Of a DNA stretch of 64,000 nt, positions 23,132-36,009 are shown piece by piece. The DNA is taken from positions 58,528,001 to 58,592,000 of the forward strand of contig CM034546.1 in the NCBI GenBank assembly GCA_020055645.1, in the 5' to 3' direction. Position 1 is the stretch's first letter; each line of letters opens with the position of its first letter. A program made the position numbers and the translations under genes. This DNA comes from Tomocerus qinae (taxonomy: Eukaryota; Arthropoda; Collembola; Entomobryomorpha; Tomoceridae). The notes under the pieces were generated by a model. The model saw nothing but the letters and a program-made list of their open reading frames with translations. It was not told the origin of the DNA and did no database searches.

Positions 23132-24820
23132 CTACTGTTAAAACTTTTTAATATTCCACCAAATGTCTTTTCTTTAGATTAGATGGTAATTATAGATTTA
23201 TTATTTTGTTCTGCGTCGTATTTTTCCAGGTATATATGAGCAGCAGTAATGGGTTTTAGATGTAATAGCACAATTAAAGACTTTAAACTTTTTTAATTTA
23301 AATGTATTATTAAATATTTATTGTTGTATTCTATAGGTAATGTGGAAGTATCGCTTTGTCAGGCTCTGTCCGAATTATTGCTTGCGATCTTTACACTGAT
23401 AGATAATAGTTTATTACATTTAAAGTTCAACCAGACGGCTATATTAAGTGAAAATAATTACAAATGACGACAATGGTGATGATAATCAGAATATTAAACT
23501 TTGTAGAAATTTATTTATTCCTATATACAAGTAAAAACGATTATTTTTAATTTGTGTTATATCTGTACTATTCTCTTAAAACTATATAGCAAACGACCAT
23601 GACCATAATTATATTGTATCTACAAACATTCCACAAGTTTTGGCTTCTGTAGTATTTTTTAAATCATTACTTGACAGAACATGATAAAAATGTGTCTTCT
23701 ATGATTATCAAGCAATATTTAGATAAATACTACAGTATAACAAAAGTCGAGAGTATTTTCCCACACATTTCCTAATACAACTATTAATTGTACTAAGTAT
23801 TGGTAAGTGTGCTAATATATGTTTGATAATTACGTCTATAACTGCTTATATATTAATTTGTATGACAAGATTTACATTTGCACGTTTTACAAACTCATCT
23901 ACAGTTATTTACAACCAAAATAATGGATACTTTTCTTATTAGAGTGTAAGGGTAAATTTTTGTAAATTATTTATTCGTTTGAGGAAGAAATGATGACGAA
24001 CAATTATATGAGCACATTAATAATCAAGGAATCAAAGTGACTAGTTAAGATTGTTTTAATAATACAAAATATACATATATTTAGCAGTATTACCTGAATA
24101 CTCCTATACCATACAATATATAGTATTGGTACTATATATAACAAAAATAAAAAGAACACTTTAAGGCAACTTTGTCTGGCCTTTGGCTTAGGAAATAATG
24201 TTCGTCTACATCCTGGATATACTTGAATACTGTATACTATGCTTGGACAGAAAGTGGTTTATAGCCGTGTCGTGCCAACAAACTTTTATATCTGCCAGAT
24301 ATTCAGATCAGATATCTGTTATTCCCAACCAAAGTTCATTATATAGGTACACGTAGCTGTGTGGAAGTACAGTTAAATAATTTATTACAAAATGATGAAA
24401 ACAATTTACATGGAACTATAAGAACAGAGGTGTATAAGGCAACTTAGGTATTTCTATAGGCTTAAACTAGAGACTAAGTATTTATGGTGACACTCACATG
24501 AATTCGCCCTACTATTAAATATCTAGCACAAAAGATCTAGCCTGACTTGACATTTTAAAACAGAACCGAAAACAAAGAAATAAATTAAGTCTTATCTTAT
24601 AGGTTGTAGCTTTATCAGAATATTAACGAAAGTAAAGCTTGCCTTTTCCTACTCTCAATATAGCAATTTCAATTTATAAGCTTACAATATAGTTATATTT
24701 ATAACGGGAAAAATATACTCGATCGATTTCTTGTATATTATACGATGACCTTTTTAAACTGGAAGTAACATTGACACTCAAAAGAGAACAACCGTAACAA
24801 TCACAAAAAGTAGACTCAAA
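23132..24820. other. AT-rich intergenic DNA
   Basis: No gene, RNA or repeat could be supported between the two divergently placed receptor genes. Promoters for both presumably lie here but no specific site is recognisable. Confidence 0.5.
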
Positions 24821-27552
24821 ATGAACAGAAAATCCGCAAATACTTTGCAAAATAAAGATCATTTCCTTAGTGGATCAACAACTGCTTCGTTTATTTTGTC
24901 ATCTGAACTAATTGATACTCAGGAAATTGAAAAACCGTACTTCAGCTTTAACTATCCTCAATATTTTAGATATTTTTTCAATATAAATTACTATTTACTA
25001 GTTTCCCCATTTTATATTAAGCTATACAAGATTAAAGACGGGACAGAAATGCATGTAAAGTTGGAGACAAATATTTTACAAAAGGTAAGGCATGATTTAT
25101 GAAATAAATGAAATATTATTTGAATATTAGTTTTGTAACAAGGTTTTAACATTTAACTTTTATGTATGTAGATACTCTGTTTTACGCTCCAGTTTATACT
25201 ATTTCTAGCAACTCTCTCCAGATTAGCACATCAATTCACAGTTAACATATTTTCAGACCCCACCACTATATTTACTGCATGTGTGCAATTTGCCCTTGTA
25301 TTTCAGTTCTATGCGTTCGTCTTCACTTTATGGTTCCGGAGAGATGTATTTGCAGGGAAACTAATGGAATCGACTAAAGCGTCTAGCAGAAATGTAATTT
25401 GGCATTATGTACAAGTATAACTATTTTATCTGTATAATTTATATTGAGTCAATTAATACAAATCTTTATTTCGGGAAACTTACAAAGTACGTTTACTAAA
25501 AGTTCATTCATCCACTCTATAAGGTTGACATTTAAATTTTGTGGTAATTATTAATCACTTAATTTTTTGTGAAACTTGAGGTAGAATATCAAGATAATTG
25601 GTTATGGCAATTCATTATTTCATATTTTGATTTTTTTTCGAACGGAGTTGTAATTGAGGGACTATTTAATAAATTTGTGAATATTTAAAATTTTTGAATC
25701 TGAAAATGAATCTTTAGAACGTTCTGGTCCCAGTTGGATTGATACTGTTGGATGCTTCATGTTGGATGTACTTCCAGTACAAGGAATATACTTCATTATT
25801 TCAGACAGGAGAAATAAGATATGCCGTTGGGTACACAAATTGGCTATTTCTCCTCCAAAATGATACAAGTCCTGTTCCAGAAAGTCAAACCATAACGGGT
25901 TCTGAGTATCTACTGACAATTATAATGTTCCTGGTATTTTTCTATGCGAGAATGGCTATTGGCGGTGCTGACTGAGGTATTCACATATATATCCGCCATA
26001 AGTGTATATGATGTTCTCAAAACTTTTGAGCCTCATTTCGCATTACAGACTTCAGACAATGATATACAAGTCGTCCAAATACATACTCATGTAGTAAGTA
26101 AACCTTAAATTAAATTTAAACAAATAATATAATCAATTCCCTCATTAGAATACATTATGATAAATTAATGTTCATTATTCCAGGATGACTTGTACGAGAG
26201 GTTTAATATCATGACGTGTCAAATTCGCCGAATTAATGCAGCAACGTACAATATGTTTTTGTGGAATATTGTCGAATTTCTTACTTATCTAGCAAAGAGT
26301 CTGTTCGTGATTTTGGCAAATGAGCGTCCGGTTGCTGAACGAATTGCAACAGGTTTGCAATTTATAAAATATTTTGGAACACTAATTGTTGCAGCCGAAG
26401 CTTTCAACAAAGTGAGTCAACTTTCAAACGTTTTTTAATTCTAACAAATTCAAACCAGTCCAACGTAAAATAATTGGGAAAACTTCTTTGCATGATAATA
26501 GTTTTGTTTTGGGTTATTTATTACGCATTTAAATACTTCGATTTCTTGGTAAAGTGTACAACAAAAGTATACTGGCGTGCACAAAATTGACTGATGTTTA
26601 CTTATAGTTACCTATATTACCTGTCATGATATTTGTATATGAATTTTCTCAATATTCTTAGCAGCTTCTATCTATATTTAAACGTTTTGTTTATGTGTAA
26701 GGTTGTCAAATAAATTAACTATATCAAAGTACAAGTTAAAGGTACAGGTGTGCTAGAAATTTCTGCACGTACGTTATTTGCAAGTAAACTATAAGGCAGC
26801 TCACGAGAAATGGAAAAAAGGAACATTTATTACTTCTGTCTCCTATTTCACAAATGAATGTAGAATTTTGAAACCAAATCGACCAGTATTTACGATATAA
26901 TGCCATCAACCAAAAGCTTGACTGGCCTTTTAATTTGGCCAAAATTGACACCTTTGACATATGTTTACATTTAGAAAAGAAGAAATAACACTTTTTAATA
27001 TGAATTCTATTCTTGTCAATATTCATTAATTTAGAAATTAGGTTAAACTTCTTTAGCAATGGTAATTATTTTTGCCTCTATGACCTAAGTGTTTTACTTC
27101 TTGAGATTTCATACATTTTAGTTTACAAAGTCTGTCAGGTATCTCTTGTAATCTTGCCAGTCCTGCTTCATTACCGTATTTTGATTTGGAAACGTGATAA
27201 CTAGGCCACTTCACATAAAGAAACTCTGATGAAACAAATGTGCAAATCATCATCGAAGAAATATCAAACGGATATAGTTTTTATTGAAGCAACCGCCTAT
27301 CAACTCGGACTAATGGGAGGAAAGTTCTTCACGGTCACATACGCATTCGTTGGCACGGTATGATGATAGTATTATTTGGTATTCCAAATCTATGTAGCTT
27401 TACATTATGATGTTGGTAATTAATAATTACTAATTATATTTATATTTATTTTTTAGACAATTAGCGTTCTTCTTACGTACGTCTTGGTGATGGTCCAATT
27501 TCAAATTCCAATTACTAATAGTACTGGCGAGCAAAAAAATCATTTTGTGTAG
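24821..27552 (+). pseudogene. Gustatory-type chemoreceptor C, frameshifted
   Basis: Six exons homologous to A and B: 24821-25084, 25172-25393, 25718-26093, 26184-26411, 27205-27357 and 27457-27552. The sequence is clearly more diverged than A from B but keeps the FNYPQYFRYFF start, the LQNDTSPVP loop and TYVLVMVQF in the last helix. Exon 3 is 376 nt, exactly 4 nt longer than in B, because of a tandem CTGA duplication near 25966-25974; this closes the frame with TGA a few codons on. All other exons and splice sites are intact, so inactivation is recent, or the duplication is a sequencing or allelic artefact. Intron 4 (26412-27204) is much longer than in A or B. Confidence 0.8.
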
Positions 27553-28234
27553 CGTAATAACGTCAAAGTCAAACATAAAAGCTCTTAAATATATTTAAAT
27601 ATCAAGAAAATTATCCCATAATTCAGAGGAGTAAAATTATGTTATCTTGTTACCGCAGATATAAGAAATAGTAGTGGCTAAAACAGTATTAAGATACTAG
27701 GTCTAAAAATATATGATACAAGTATACGTTGACTCCTCTACTGAACAAAAGCAATTAAATGCAATTGGTTATCATAAAATATCGTAGAAAAACGTTTGTG
27801 TACAAAATGCAACACTTGTGCTTGTACTCGAAGAATTATCAAGGTATTACATGCATTAAAACTCAGCCTTAAAACGGAAAACACAACAGTACGACTATTT
27901 ATGACTGAATGTCAAAAGACATGTTGTTTTCATGGATATGCATTAATGCATGTAAATTCGAGTAATTAAACGTCATCTCCAAATCGCGTGCTGGTCAATG
28001 ATTTTAATTCTTTTTGAAGGTTGTTAATTTACCAGAATGCTGCAAAAAACGGTTTAGAATTGATTTTAATAGCTGTAGATCACGTAATTGTCTAATTTGC
28101 CCAATATTTACTGTCTGACGAATTATGTATAAGTAAGCCAAAATTAAACATGGACTAAAATACAAAATATATTGCGACTATTATCAAAATGCTATTTAGG
28201 TGGTTAAAGTCATTTAGCTGCGAAGCCAGGTATC

Positions 28235-28305
28235 ACTTAGCTGGATGTTGGTAATGGTCCTGTTTAATATTGCGTCAACCCAAATTACAAACTCCACCTA
28301 ACATA
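28235..28305 (+). pseudogene. Relic last exon of a B-like receptor
   Basis: The stretch from GATGTTGGTAATGGTCC through the CACCTAAC end matches the last exon of receptor B (19990-20070), and the following 3' flank also matches the flank of B. No other exons are present. Upstream, 28015-28085 matches the distal 5' flank of receptor A, so a nearly complete receptor has been deleted between them. It marks the place of the receptor that once faced P2. Confidence 0.7.
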
Positions 28306-28876
28306 AAAAAGCTAATAAGTGAATCTATAAAATCTTTAGAAAACCACAATTGAGTATGCCGTGGGTATTACAATGACGGATTTTTAAGATCGGTAATAAA
28401 TCAGTATATTTTCTTATTGCACAATTAAAAGATGGACATTTCATAACATTTTAAAGTTTTAAACATGCCCATGATTGAAAAACTACCTACTTTCTATAAT
28501 CTGTAAACCCAATTTATGGAATTAAGTAGTTAGTAGCTATACTAGTATATGGAATGCAGCAGTAGATTAGAGCAGGTATGCACAGAAAATTAAACAAACA
28601 ATATAATTATAAATGTAACTTGCTAAAAAACTGTAATAACAGAGATAATTTATTAGAATTGTAAATAGCTCATCAATCAGTTAATCATTATCAATCAATC
28701 ATAAAAAATTAATCAACATCAACAAATAAGTATTAGATCTATAATGTAATAATCAGAAAATAATATTAGAAATTCATTAATCAATAAAATGTAATTAACA
28801 AGAACATCAAAATCAATACAATTATTATAAAATGTGAGCCCATTGGAATCAATATAATATCATATCGAGGCGTATA
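28306..28876. other. Tail-to-tail spacer before P2
   Basis: Homologous to 13541-14085 and 33660-34276. No gene seen. Confidence 0.6.
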
Positions 28877-30685
28877 TTACAACATCCATTCTGGGGGGCG
28901 GAAAATATCTGGACAGTCGTCTCTTCTGTAAATGGCATACAATTTGCCGTCGTCTGGGTTTCTGAAATGGCTCCAAGGATAGACGGAGGGTGGCAGACCA
29001 AAAGGAATTGGCAGTTGAGGTTGCAATAGAAGATTTTCTGGGACCGGCGGAATTGAAACATTTGCAGGGTCAGGCTGATTTGGAACAGAAGGTGATCCAG
29101 TCTGATTCGGAAAAGTTGCTTGGCCACGATAATTCGGAAAAGAAGTCACTGGAACTGGATCGGATCCATGTACGAGTCTGTTGTAGGTATTGTAGTCATC
29201 CATCGGGATTTTGGAGCATGTCATCTGTGTAATCCTAGGCCCTGTGCCTTGAGTCGGTAGAGGATTTTGGCCTAGCTGGACACTGAAGATATTTTTTCCG
29301 TTTCTAAGTACGAATCCTTTTCCGTCAGGAGTCATTGCCATTTCCATGGTCATTGGGATCATTATTGCTACCGTAGCTTCATTAGAGATCGGATCCAGCT
29401 GGGGTAAAACGGGAATGTGAATTGGTCCACAATTCTCAGGTGCGTCTGTAGATGGTGGGAAATGTGGTGGAGGGCCAGGCATCCGAAATGCGTCTGTCGG
29501 TGGTGGAAAATGTGGTGGAGGGTCAGGCATCCAAAATGCGTCAGTCGGTGGTGGAAAATGTGGTGGAGGGTCAGGCATCCAAAATGCGTCTGTCGGTGGT
29601 GGAAAATTTGGTGGAGGGTCAGGCATCCGAAATGCGTCTGTCGGTGGTGGAAAATGTGGTGGAGGGTCAGGCATCCGAAATGCGTCTGTCGGTGGTTGAA
29701 AATGTGGTGGAGGGTCAGGCATCCGAAATGCGTCTGTCGGTGGTGGAAAATGTGGTGGAGGGTCAGGCATCCGAAATGCGTCTGTCGGTGGTGGAAAATG
29801 TGGTGGAAGGTCAGGCATCCAAAATGCGTCAGTCGGTGGTGGAAAATGGGGTGGAGGGTCTGGCATCCGAAATGCGTCTGTCGGTGGTTGAAAATGTGGT
29901 GGAGGGTCAGGCATCCGCGGTGCGTCTGTAGATGGAAGAAAATTCAGTGTAGGGTCAACCACTTGAGGTGCGTCTGTAGATGGTGGGAAATACGATGGAA
30001 GGTCAGGCATCCGAGGTGCGTCTGCCGGTGATGGAAAATGCGGTGGAGGGCCAGCCATTTGAGGTATTGCAGGATAATATGCTTGATTACGTGGCCAGGG
30101 CCTAGCCATCCGAGGTTTTGCTGCAGTTGATTGAGAGACTGGAGGCTTAGGTGGTGGAAATTCTGATTGGCATCTGGGAAAACTTGGTCGAGGCTCACCA
30201 ATCGGAGATTCAGTAGGGGATCGTTGAAAACTTGGTCGAGGCATAACACGAGATGAAAATCAAACTTGGTCGAGCAATTGGAGATTCAGAAGAGATCGCT
30301 GAAATCTTGGTCGACGCATAACAATTGGAGGTCCAGATGAAGCTCGTCGAAAACTTGGTCGAGGCTCACCAATTGGAAATTCAGATGGAGATCGCTGAAA
30401 TCTTGGTCGACGCATAACAATTGGAGGTCCAGATGAAGCTCGTCGAAAACTTGGCCGAGGCTCACCAATTGGAAATTCAGATGGAGATCGCTGAAATCTT
30501 GGTCGAGGCATAACAATTGGAGGTCCAGGTTCAAATGGTCGAAAACGTGGTCGTGCCCTCCGAGGTCGGGACCATTGATAATACAGAGGGCACCCAGCGA
30601 ATGGAGATTCTGATGGACATCTTTGAATTGGTATAGGCCCTTCCATCCGAGATACAGATAGTTGAAAATGTGGCCAGTTTGACAT
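28877..30685 (-). pseudogene. Proline-rich repeat protein P2, interrupted
   Basis: Paralogue of P1. The likely start is the ATG at 30685 (MSNWPHFQ) after a conserved acceptor. Two kinds of 16-residue repeat are present: RPxFQRSPSEFPIGEP-like units near the N-terminus and thirteen PPPHFPPPTDAFRMPD-like units in the middle. The conserved middle region (PVLPQLD, GKGFVLRNGKN, VQLGQNP) and C-terminus (YPWSHFRN, IYRRDDCPDIF) are intact. Compared with neighbouring repeats, small deletions at about 30245-30295 shift the frame and cause a TGA at 30260-30262, after about 141 residues; downstream the original frame resumes from 30244. It is either a recent pseudogene or a length-variable allele. It faces the relic receptor exon tail to tail. 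Confidence 0.7.
29442..30065. repeat. 48-bp minisatellite, 13 units, inside P2
   Basis: Units beginning GCGTC occur at exact 48-bp spacing from 29442 to 30018. Eight central units are almost identical (for example GGTGGAGGGTCAGGCATCC in each), the outer ones more diverged. Because 48 is a multiple of three, copy-number change keeps the reading frame; each unit encodes 16 residues on the minus strand. Near-identity of the central units indicates recent expansion or gene conversion. Confidence 0.95.
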
Positions 30686-30986
30686 AACTACTATTATAAT
30701 ATAAATCAACAAAAACATAATTGTAGCATTCAACACAACATCAAATAGTAGGTTGAAGCAATAATTTACAGAAATTAAATACTTGTTATGAAAATGTATA
30801 ATACATTAATTTATGATTATTTATAACAATAGGATTTGCGCTAATACAGCAACAAACAATGAAAACTGAAAGAAAACTGAAAATACAGAACCATTTAAGA
30901 TAGTCAATAATTGATATGCAAAGTTAAGAGGTCAATATATTTATGATAAGCAACAATTTACAGATTTGTATCTAGTAAGTACTTAC

Positions 30987-31710
30987 CAACCGAATAGAAT
31001 CCTGAAAAATATTCCCAAACGTTCCCAGAAATGACTTAGGATGTCAATTTCAGATGCAGTGGCCCGAGATACTCACAAATGTAATCACTGGAAGACAAGA
31101 ATTATAATTATTGTTAATAATTAATAAACGTGTAAATAACTGATAAATAGAACGATTACGATATTGATGCCTGCATCGGTTATTTTACAAATGTGAAAAT
31201 AAATACCGATAAACAACTATTTCAAACTATTTCATACAACTACTGCGCCAGCGAATATAATGTCACACAATACAATGTTAAGGGGGTCAGAAAACTTTCA
31301 GCGAATATTGGTCATTCAGAGAAATCCGCTCAACGTACAGTAATACGTTTTAACTTTAAGAAACTGCCAACATTTTTAATACGCGTATGAATGCTCGATT
31401 GTCGAAAATCATTTTTTTAAATCATCGACAATTCAATTCGAAAATTTTGATTTACGAAATGCATAAAAGAATTATATTATTTTCAATTTTTAATGGCTCT
31501 GGCATTTAAAAGTTTGCCCTGTTAAAATACTTAATATTACTTACAAGTGATAAATCCAGAGAAAAAGGCAAAAGAATGGTTTCCAATTCTTAAGGTGGGC
31601 TGTGATTCTGTGATGTCCAACAAATTCCACAAATGTCTCCGAATACAGCAGCTTTGGTCAAAATTTCGGAAGAAGTCCCTCGTGTAGGTGACTCTTAAGA
31701 GGAATAGATG
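30987..31710 (-). other. Probable 5' leader exons of P2
   Basis: Two minus-strand segments, 31710-31545 and 31087-30987, keep acceptor and donor signals homologous to the P1 leader exons (donors GTAAGTAATATT and GTAAGTACT). Their sequences are diverged and contain stops in the P frame, which supports noncoding leader rather than protein. Confidence 0.45.
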
Positions 31711-32799
31711 CTGAAAATAAAAATATAATTAGCAATAACATTAACAGTTTACTATTCTACTTTTGCGTTCCAAGCCTGAAACATGCAAGTCCCACCGCAA
31801 ACGTTGGTGACAGTGACAAGAGTGAGATACTGTATAGTATTTTTTACCTTTTTAAACCGAATGAAGAAAACGTCAATGAAGAAGACCGGACCGACTTAAT
31901 AGCTGTGGCACGAGGTTGTAAATCTAAAAGTAAATTAAATCAATTATTATAATTTAATCCGTCATAACTTATTAGACATTACACTAGCTAAAATTTATGA
32001 TTTACATATAATAAATTAAATGTTTTATCTGCCAACCAAAATACGAAGAATTACAAAAGGCCGAATTATGTAGCGTGTACTCACGGTTTACAAGTATACT
32101 AATGATATTATTGCAAATCGCAACCAAGCCAAGATGATGTCCGTTCGAAATGACGAGCTAGTCGAGAATGAGATGGAAACGATATTTTTTTAAAAATGGA
32201 GAGCCAGTGAAGTGAAGTCACGCGTCACACACCTGGTCATCCTTTGTTCAAAAAATTTGAATGTAACCTTTGGACTTTGGCTTTGTGCAAAATAAAATAT
32301 TTCTTTGTCTTTTTAGCAGCTACAGCAGTCAAGACATTGGATTTGCTTGGTAGCACCAGCCAGTGATTCTAATTCTGATGTTATTAAATGTTTACAGTAT
32401 CCACCTACAGGGGACACTCTACAATATTAAAATTAATTGCTATACAGATAACAACATGATATTATATTCTGAGGGGGGTGGGGAAGCGAGGGGTTTGAAA
32501 CTGCCAAAGAAGTTGAACAATCGTTAATATATAATATATTTTTGTGGGCCCCCTCTTGTACAAATTACTGGATACGTGCCTGTATATCATATTATCTAAA
32601 TTTCGATTTGCGTTGATAGAAATTAAGGGATATGTGGGGAAAAACTAATAATTTCATTAATTAATAAAATAATCCGTGTAAATATATACTCCCAGCGGCA
32701 AATCCACGCAGTCTGTGACTGCCTTATACTTGTTCTTGGTACTCATTTGCATAATAATTATGTATATTGTGACATTAGCAAATTATGCAACTTCCGTGA
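31711..32799. other. Intergenic region homologous to 15.9-16.7 kb
   Basis: Homology to the P1 upstream region continues to about 32450 (for example CCGTTCGAAATGACGAGCTAG at 32140, compared with 16320). At 32480-32600 there is a degraded fragment with GGATACGTGCCTG, related to the TIR family seen at 43010. No gene is supported. Confidence 0.5.
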
Positions 32800-33650
32800 C
32801 GAATATAATATGGCTTTCCATGCAGTTTCATTTCTCGGTATCTAATAATGAAATTATGTACTTATCGCAAATACAAAGAAAAGTGGTCAGTTTTGATTTT
32901 AATAAATTATATAATTACATAAAGATTTCCAAGTCATTTATATACACCACTATCAATGCCAATTTTCCAGGAAGAATTATATGAGGCATATGAAAACATG
33001 CGAAGTCGTAATTTTCGTCAACTCAATTCAGGAGTTTCAAATAAATGTTTGTGGAATTGGAATAGCCCAGAATTTCTAACTTTTCTAGTGCAAAAGCCTG
33101 TTTGGCAAATGAAGGTACGATTTTCAAAAGAATTGCAACTGGCCTGCAAGTTTTTAAATACCCTGCAACTTTTATCCTAGCTGCAGAAGCCTAGGACAGA
33201 GTTGATTATTTTCTACCCTAAATAAAATACAAAATTCCTAGAATATAACTATCTAATATTACATAACTGCTGTTAAAAATTATATCATATTATTTAATTA
33301 TTTGTGATAATACATGGTAATCCAACGGACTCATTATCCTTATTTTTATAAAATATATCATACAAAAGATTAATTGAACAAATGTGCAAATTGAATTCTA
33401 AGAATTGGAAATATCACACTGATGCAAATTTATATTGAGGCAAATGCGTATCAATTATGGGGGGAAAGTGTTTTACAGTCAATTAAGGATTTATTGGGGC
33501 GGAATATAAAATTCGGATGAACAATTATAATATTATACCTAAAGTATTAAAATGGATATGCAACGATCATTTGTAGACAATGGCGATCCTCCTCATACGT
33601 GTTCATGGTGCAGTTTAAAATTGTGCCCACCTAAACTACAGATTCTGCAT
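32800..33650 (+). pseudogene. Decayed chemoreceptor D
   Basis: Recognisable pieces of receptor exons 3 (end only, near 32820-32885), 4 (32971-33197), 5 (about 33355-33500) and 6 (about 33575-33650) occur in order and at normal spacing. Exons 1, 2 and most of 3 are missing. Exon 4 has an indel in the helix corresponding to FLTFLAQSLFVILANE and a TAG in the segment equivalent to AEAYDR; exon 5 has several indels. It is the nearest relative of A and B rather than C. Its 3' side leads into the proline-rich remnant P3. Confidence 0.8.
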
Positions 33651-34276
33651 AACATACAAATGCTAATAAGACTATTTATGAAATCTTTTAAAAACCACAA
33701 TTCTGTATGCCGTGGGTATTATATTGTAAGGATTCTCAAGATCGGTTATAATCTTTTGACTCATTTCATTCGCTTGCAACACCAGCATTTTTAATATGAA
33801 CATTATGACACATTTAACAAGGTTTATCAACATGCCCATTGCCCATGCTTGAGTAAATACCAGCTTCCCAACAAACTTTAAACCCAATTTAGGAACCCAC
33901 AGTACTTAGGGCACCTACAACCTATACTATGTAATGCCACAGTAGGTTAACGCTGGTATGCACACCACCAGAAAATAAAACATCAAACAATAATATGTAA
34001 TGTAACATGCTAAAAACTATAATACCATAGCTAATTTATTAGAAGTGTAAATAACGCATCAATCAGTCAATTATAATCAATCAATCATAAGAAATTAATC
34101 AACACCAACAAATTCGAAGTGGGAGTAGAACTATAAAGTAATATTCAGAAAATAACATTAGAAATCCATTAATCTATAAAATATAATCAACAAGAACATC
34201 AAAATCAATATAATATAAAATGTGCTAACATTGGAACCTAGATATCATACAAAAATTATCGAGGCATTTTCATATA

Positions 34277-34711
34277 TTACATCCATTCAGGGGCGCAGAA
34301 AAACTCTGGACAAACGTCTCTTCTGTAAATGGGGTACAATCTGCCGTCGACTGAACTTCTGAAATGGCCCCAAGGATAGATGGAGGGTGGCAGATCAAAA
34401 GGAATCGGTTGTTGACGTTGTATTGATACCGGGACTTCATTAGAGTTCGGATCCATCTGAGGTGAAGCCTCCATCCGAGGAGCGTCTGGCGGTGGTGGCT
34501 GGTGGGTAATGTGGTGGAGGGAAAGATGCTGCTGAATATTCTTGACTACTTGGCTGGGGCCTAGCCATCCGACGTCGTTGTGCAGATGGTTGAATTTGAA
34601 TTGACGGTGGAGATCTAGCCAGTAGGGATCCTGATTGTCGTCTTTGAAAACTTGGTCGAGGCTCATCTATTTGAGATCCAGTTAGAGATTGTTGAAAACT
34701 TGGTCGGATAT
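34277..34711 (-). pseudogene. Proline-rich repeat protein P3, truncated
   Basis: Third member of the P family. The conserved C-terminus is kept (YPWGHFRSS, then IYRRDVCPEFF), with a short set of RPSFQ-type repeats before it, but the two parts are in different frames (change near 34440-34480) and the conserved middle region is mostly deleted. The 5' side ends abruptly at 34711 where the 1.17-kb foldback element begins. No continuation was recognised beyond that element, so the gene is dead. Confidence 0.8.
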
Positions 34712-35883
34712 ATATGTTCCTATACCTAAAATGAGACCCTGAGAGGCTGTAGGATTTTTTAAAGAAAATATAATACATGGCCGGAGTAGGGAAAATATTT
34801 TTTTCAAAAATCGATTTGGAAGTGTTGGCCGGGGATTTTTACACTTTTATGCATATCCCCAGAGAGAGGGAAAGTTCCAGCAACTTTTATAAAAAAATTG
34901 CGTGTGTTATATTTTTTTTTGATTTTTAAATCAAGTTTGATTTTTGGCCTCATAAAACTTAGCCGACGGCCGTTATGAGACAAACCCATTAACATTACTT
35001 ATTAGCCCTAATTATACAGGTCGATTTAATACTGTCTACATTAAACTTTTAGAATAATTAGGGTATCCATAGGCCTGTTAGGGCGTATGGATACCGCAAT
35101 AAATATGGTCAGCCCGCAGCCACCGCGCGCGCTAACACAAATTATCAATTTTAACCAAATTGGGCGATTTGTGGCACCTAGATGTAAATATTGACGCTGT
35201 TTACGACTAAAATAATTAGAGTTACATGAAAATTAACATTAGCGCGCAACCACCGCGCGCCCTGACACAAATCATTCGTTTTGAAGGAATTTGATAATTT
35301 TCAGCGCTGATTACAGATAAAAAATTTAGATTTATTACAACTCCATTAAACTAATAATATGTGTCAGCGCGCGCGGTTGCTGGGCGCTAATATTAAGTTT
35401 TTCATAAATCAAATTATTTTATCCGTAACCAGTGTCAATTTTTACATCTGGGTAATGAAAATTATCCAACTCCTTCAAAACGAAAGATTTGTGTCAGCGC
35501 GCGCGGTGGTAGCGCGCTAATGTTTAAGTTTAATGTAGATAGTATTAAATCGACCTTCATTATAATTGTAGGCTAATAAGTAATGTTAATGGGTATGTCT
35601 CATAACGGCCGTCGGCTAAGTTATGTGGCCAAAAATCGTCGGTTTTTGGTGGTTTTCAAACTTGATTTAAAAATCAAAAAAAAATATAACACGCGCAATT
35701 TTTTCATAAAAGTTGCTGGAGCTTTCCCTCTCTGTGGGGATATGCTTAAAGTGTCAAAATCCCCGGCCAACCCTTCCAAATCGATTTTTGAAAAAAAAAT
35801 ATTTTCCTTACTCCGGCCATGTATTATATTTTCTTTAAAAAATCCTACAACCTCAGGGTCTCATTTTAAGTATAGGAACATAT
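34712..35883. mobile_element. Foldback element, 1172 bp, fully palindromic
   Basis: The left arm starts ATATGTTCCTATAC and the right arm ends with its complement GTATAGGAACATAT. The arms pair over about 340 bp (34712-35050 with 35524-35883), and the central 480 bp is itself built of inverted blocks. Four GC-rich boxes (near 35113, 35243, 35362 and 35490) contain ACCGCGCGC or its complement followed by ACACAAAT. The left arm also has a small hairpin, GGTATCCATA/TATGGATACC, at 35053-35095. No coding capacity and no clear target-site duplication. It interrupts P3. Confidence 0.9.
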
Positions 35884-36009
35884 TACATGTTGTCTGTGTG
35901 AAATTTTAAGGGCTAGAAGACCTCCACTCCAGTTTCTTATTGCATATCCTCCTTTCCCTTTTATTATTTCATTGTTCGTCTCTCTTTTCTTCTTTTTGCA
36001 ATAAATAAT

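Noticed and set aside
29417..30031. Long plus-strand open frames over the P2 minisatellite
   Set aside because: They are by-products of a 48-bp repeat that has no stops in several frames; constrained middle and C-terminal regions exist only in the minus-strand frame.
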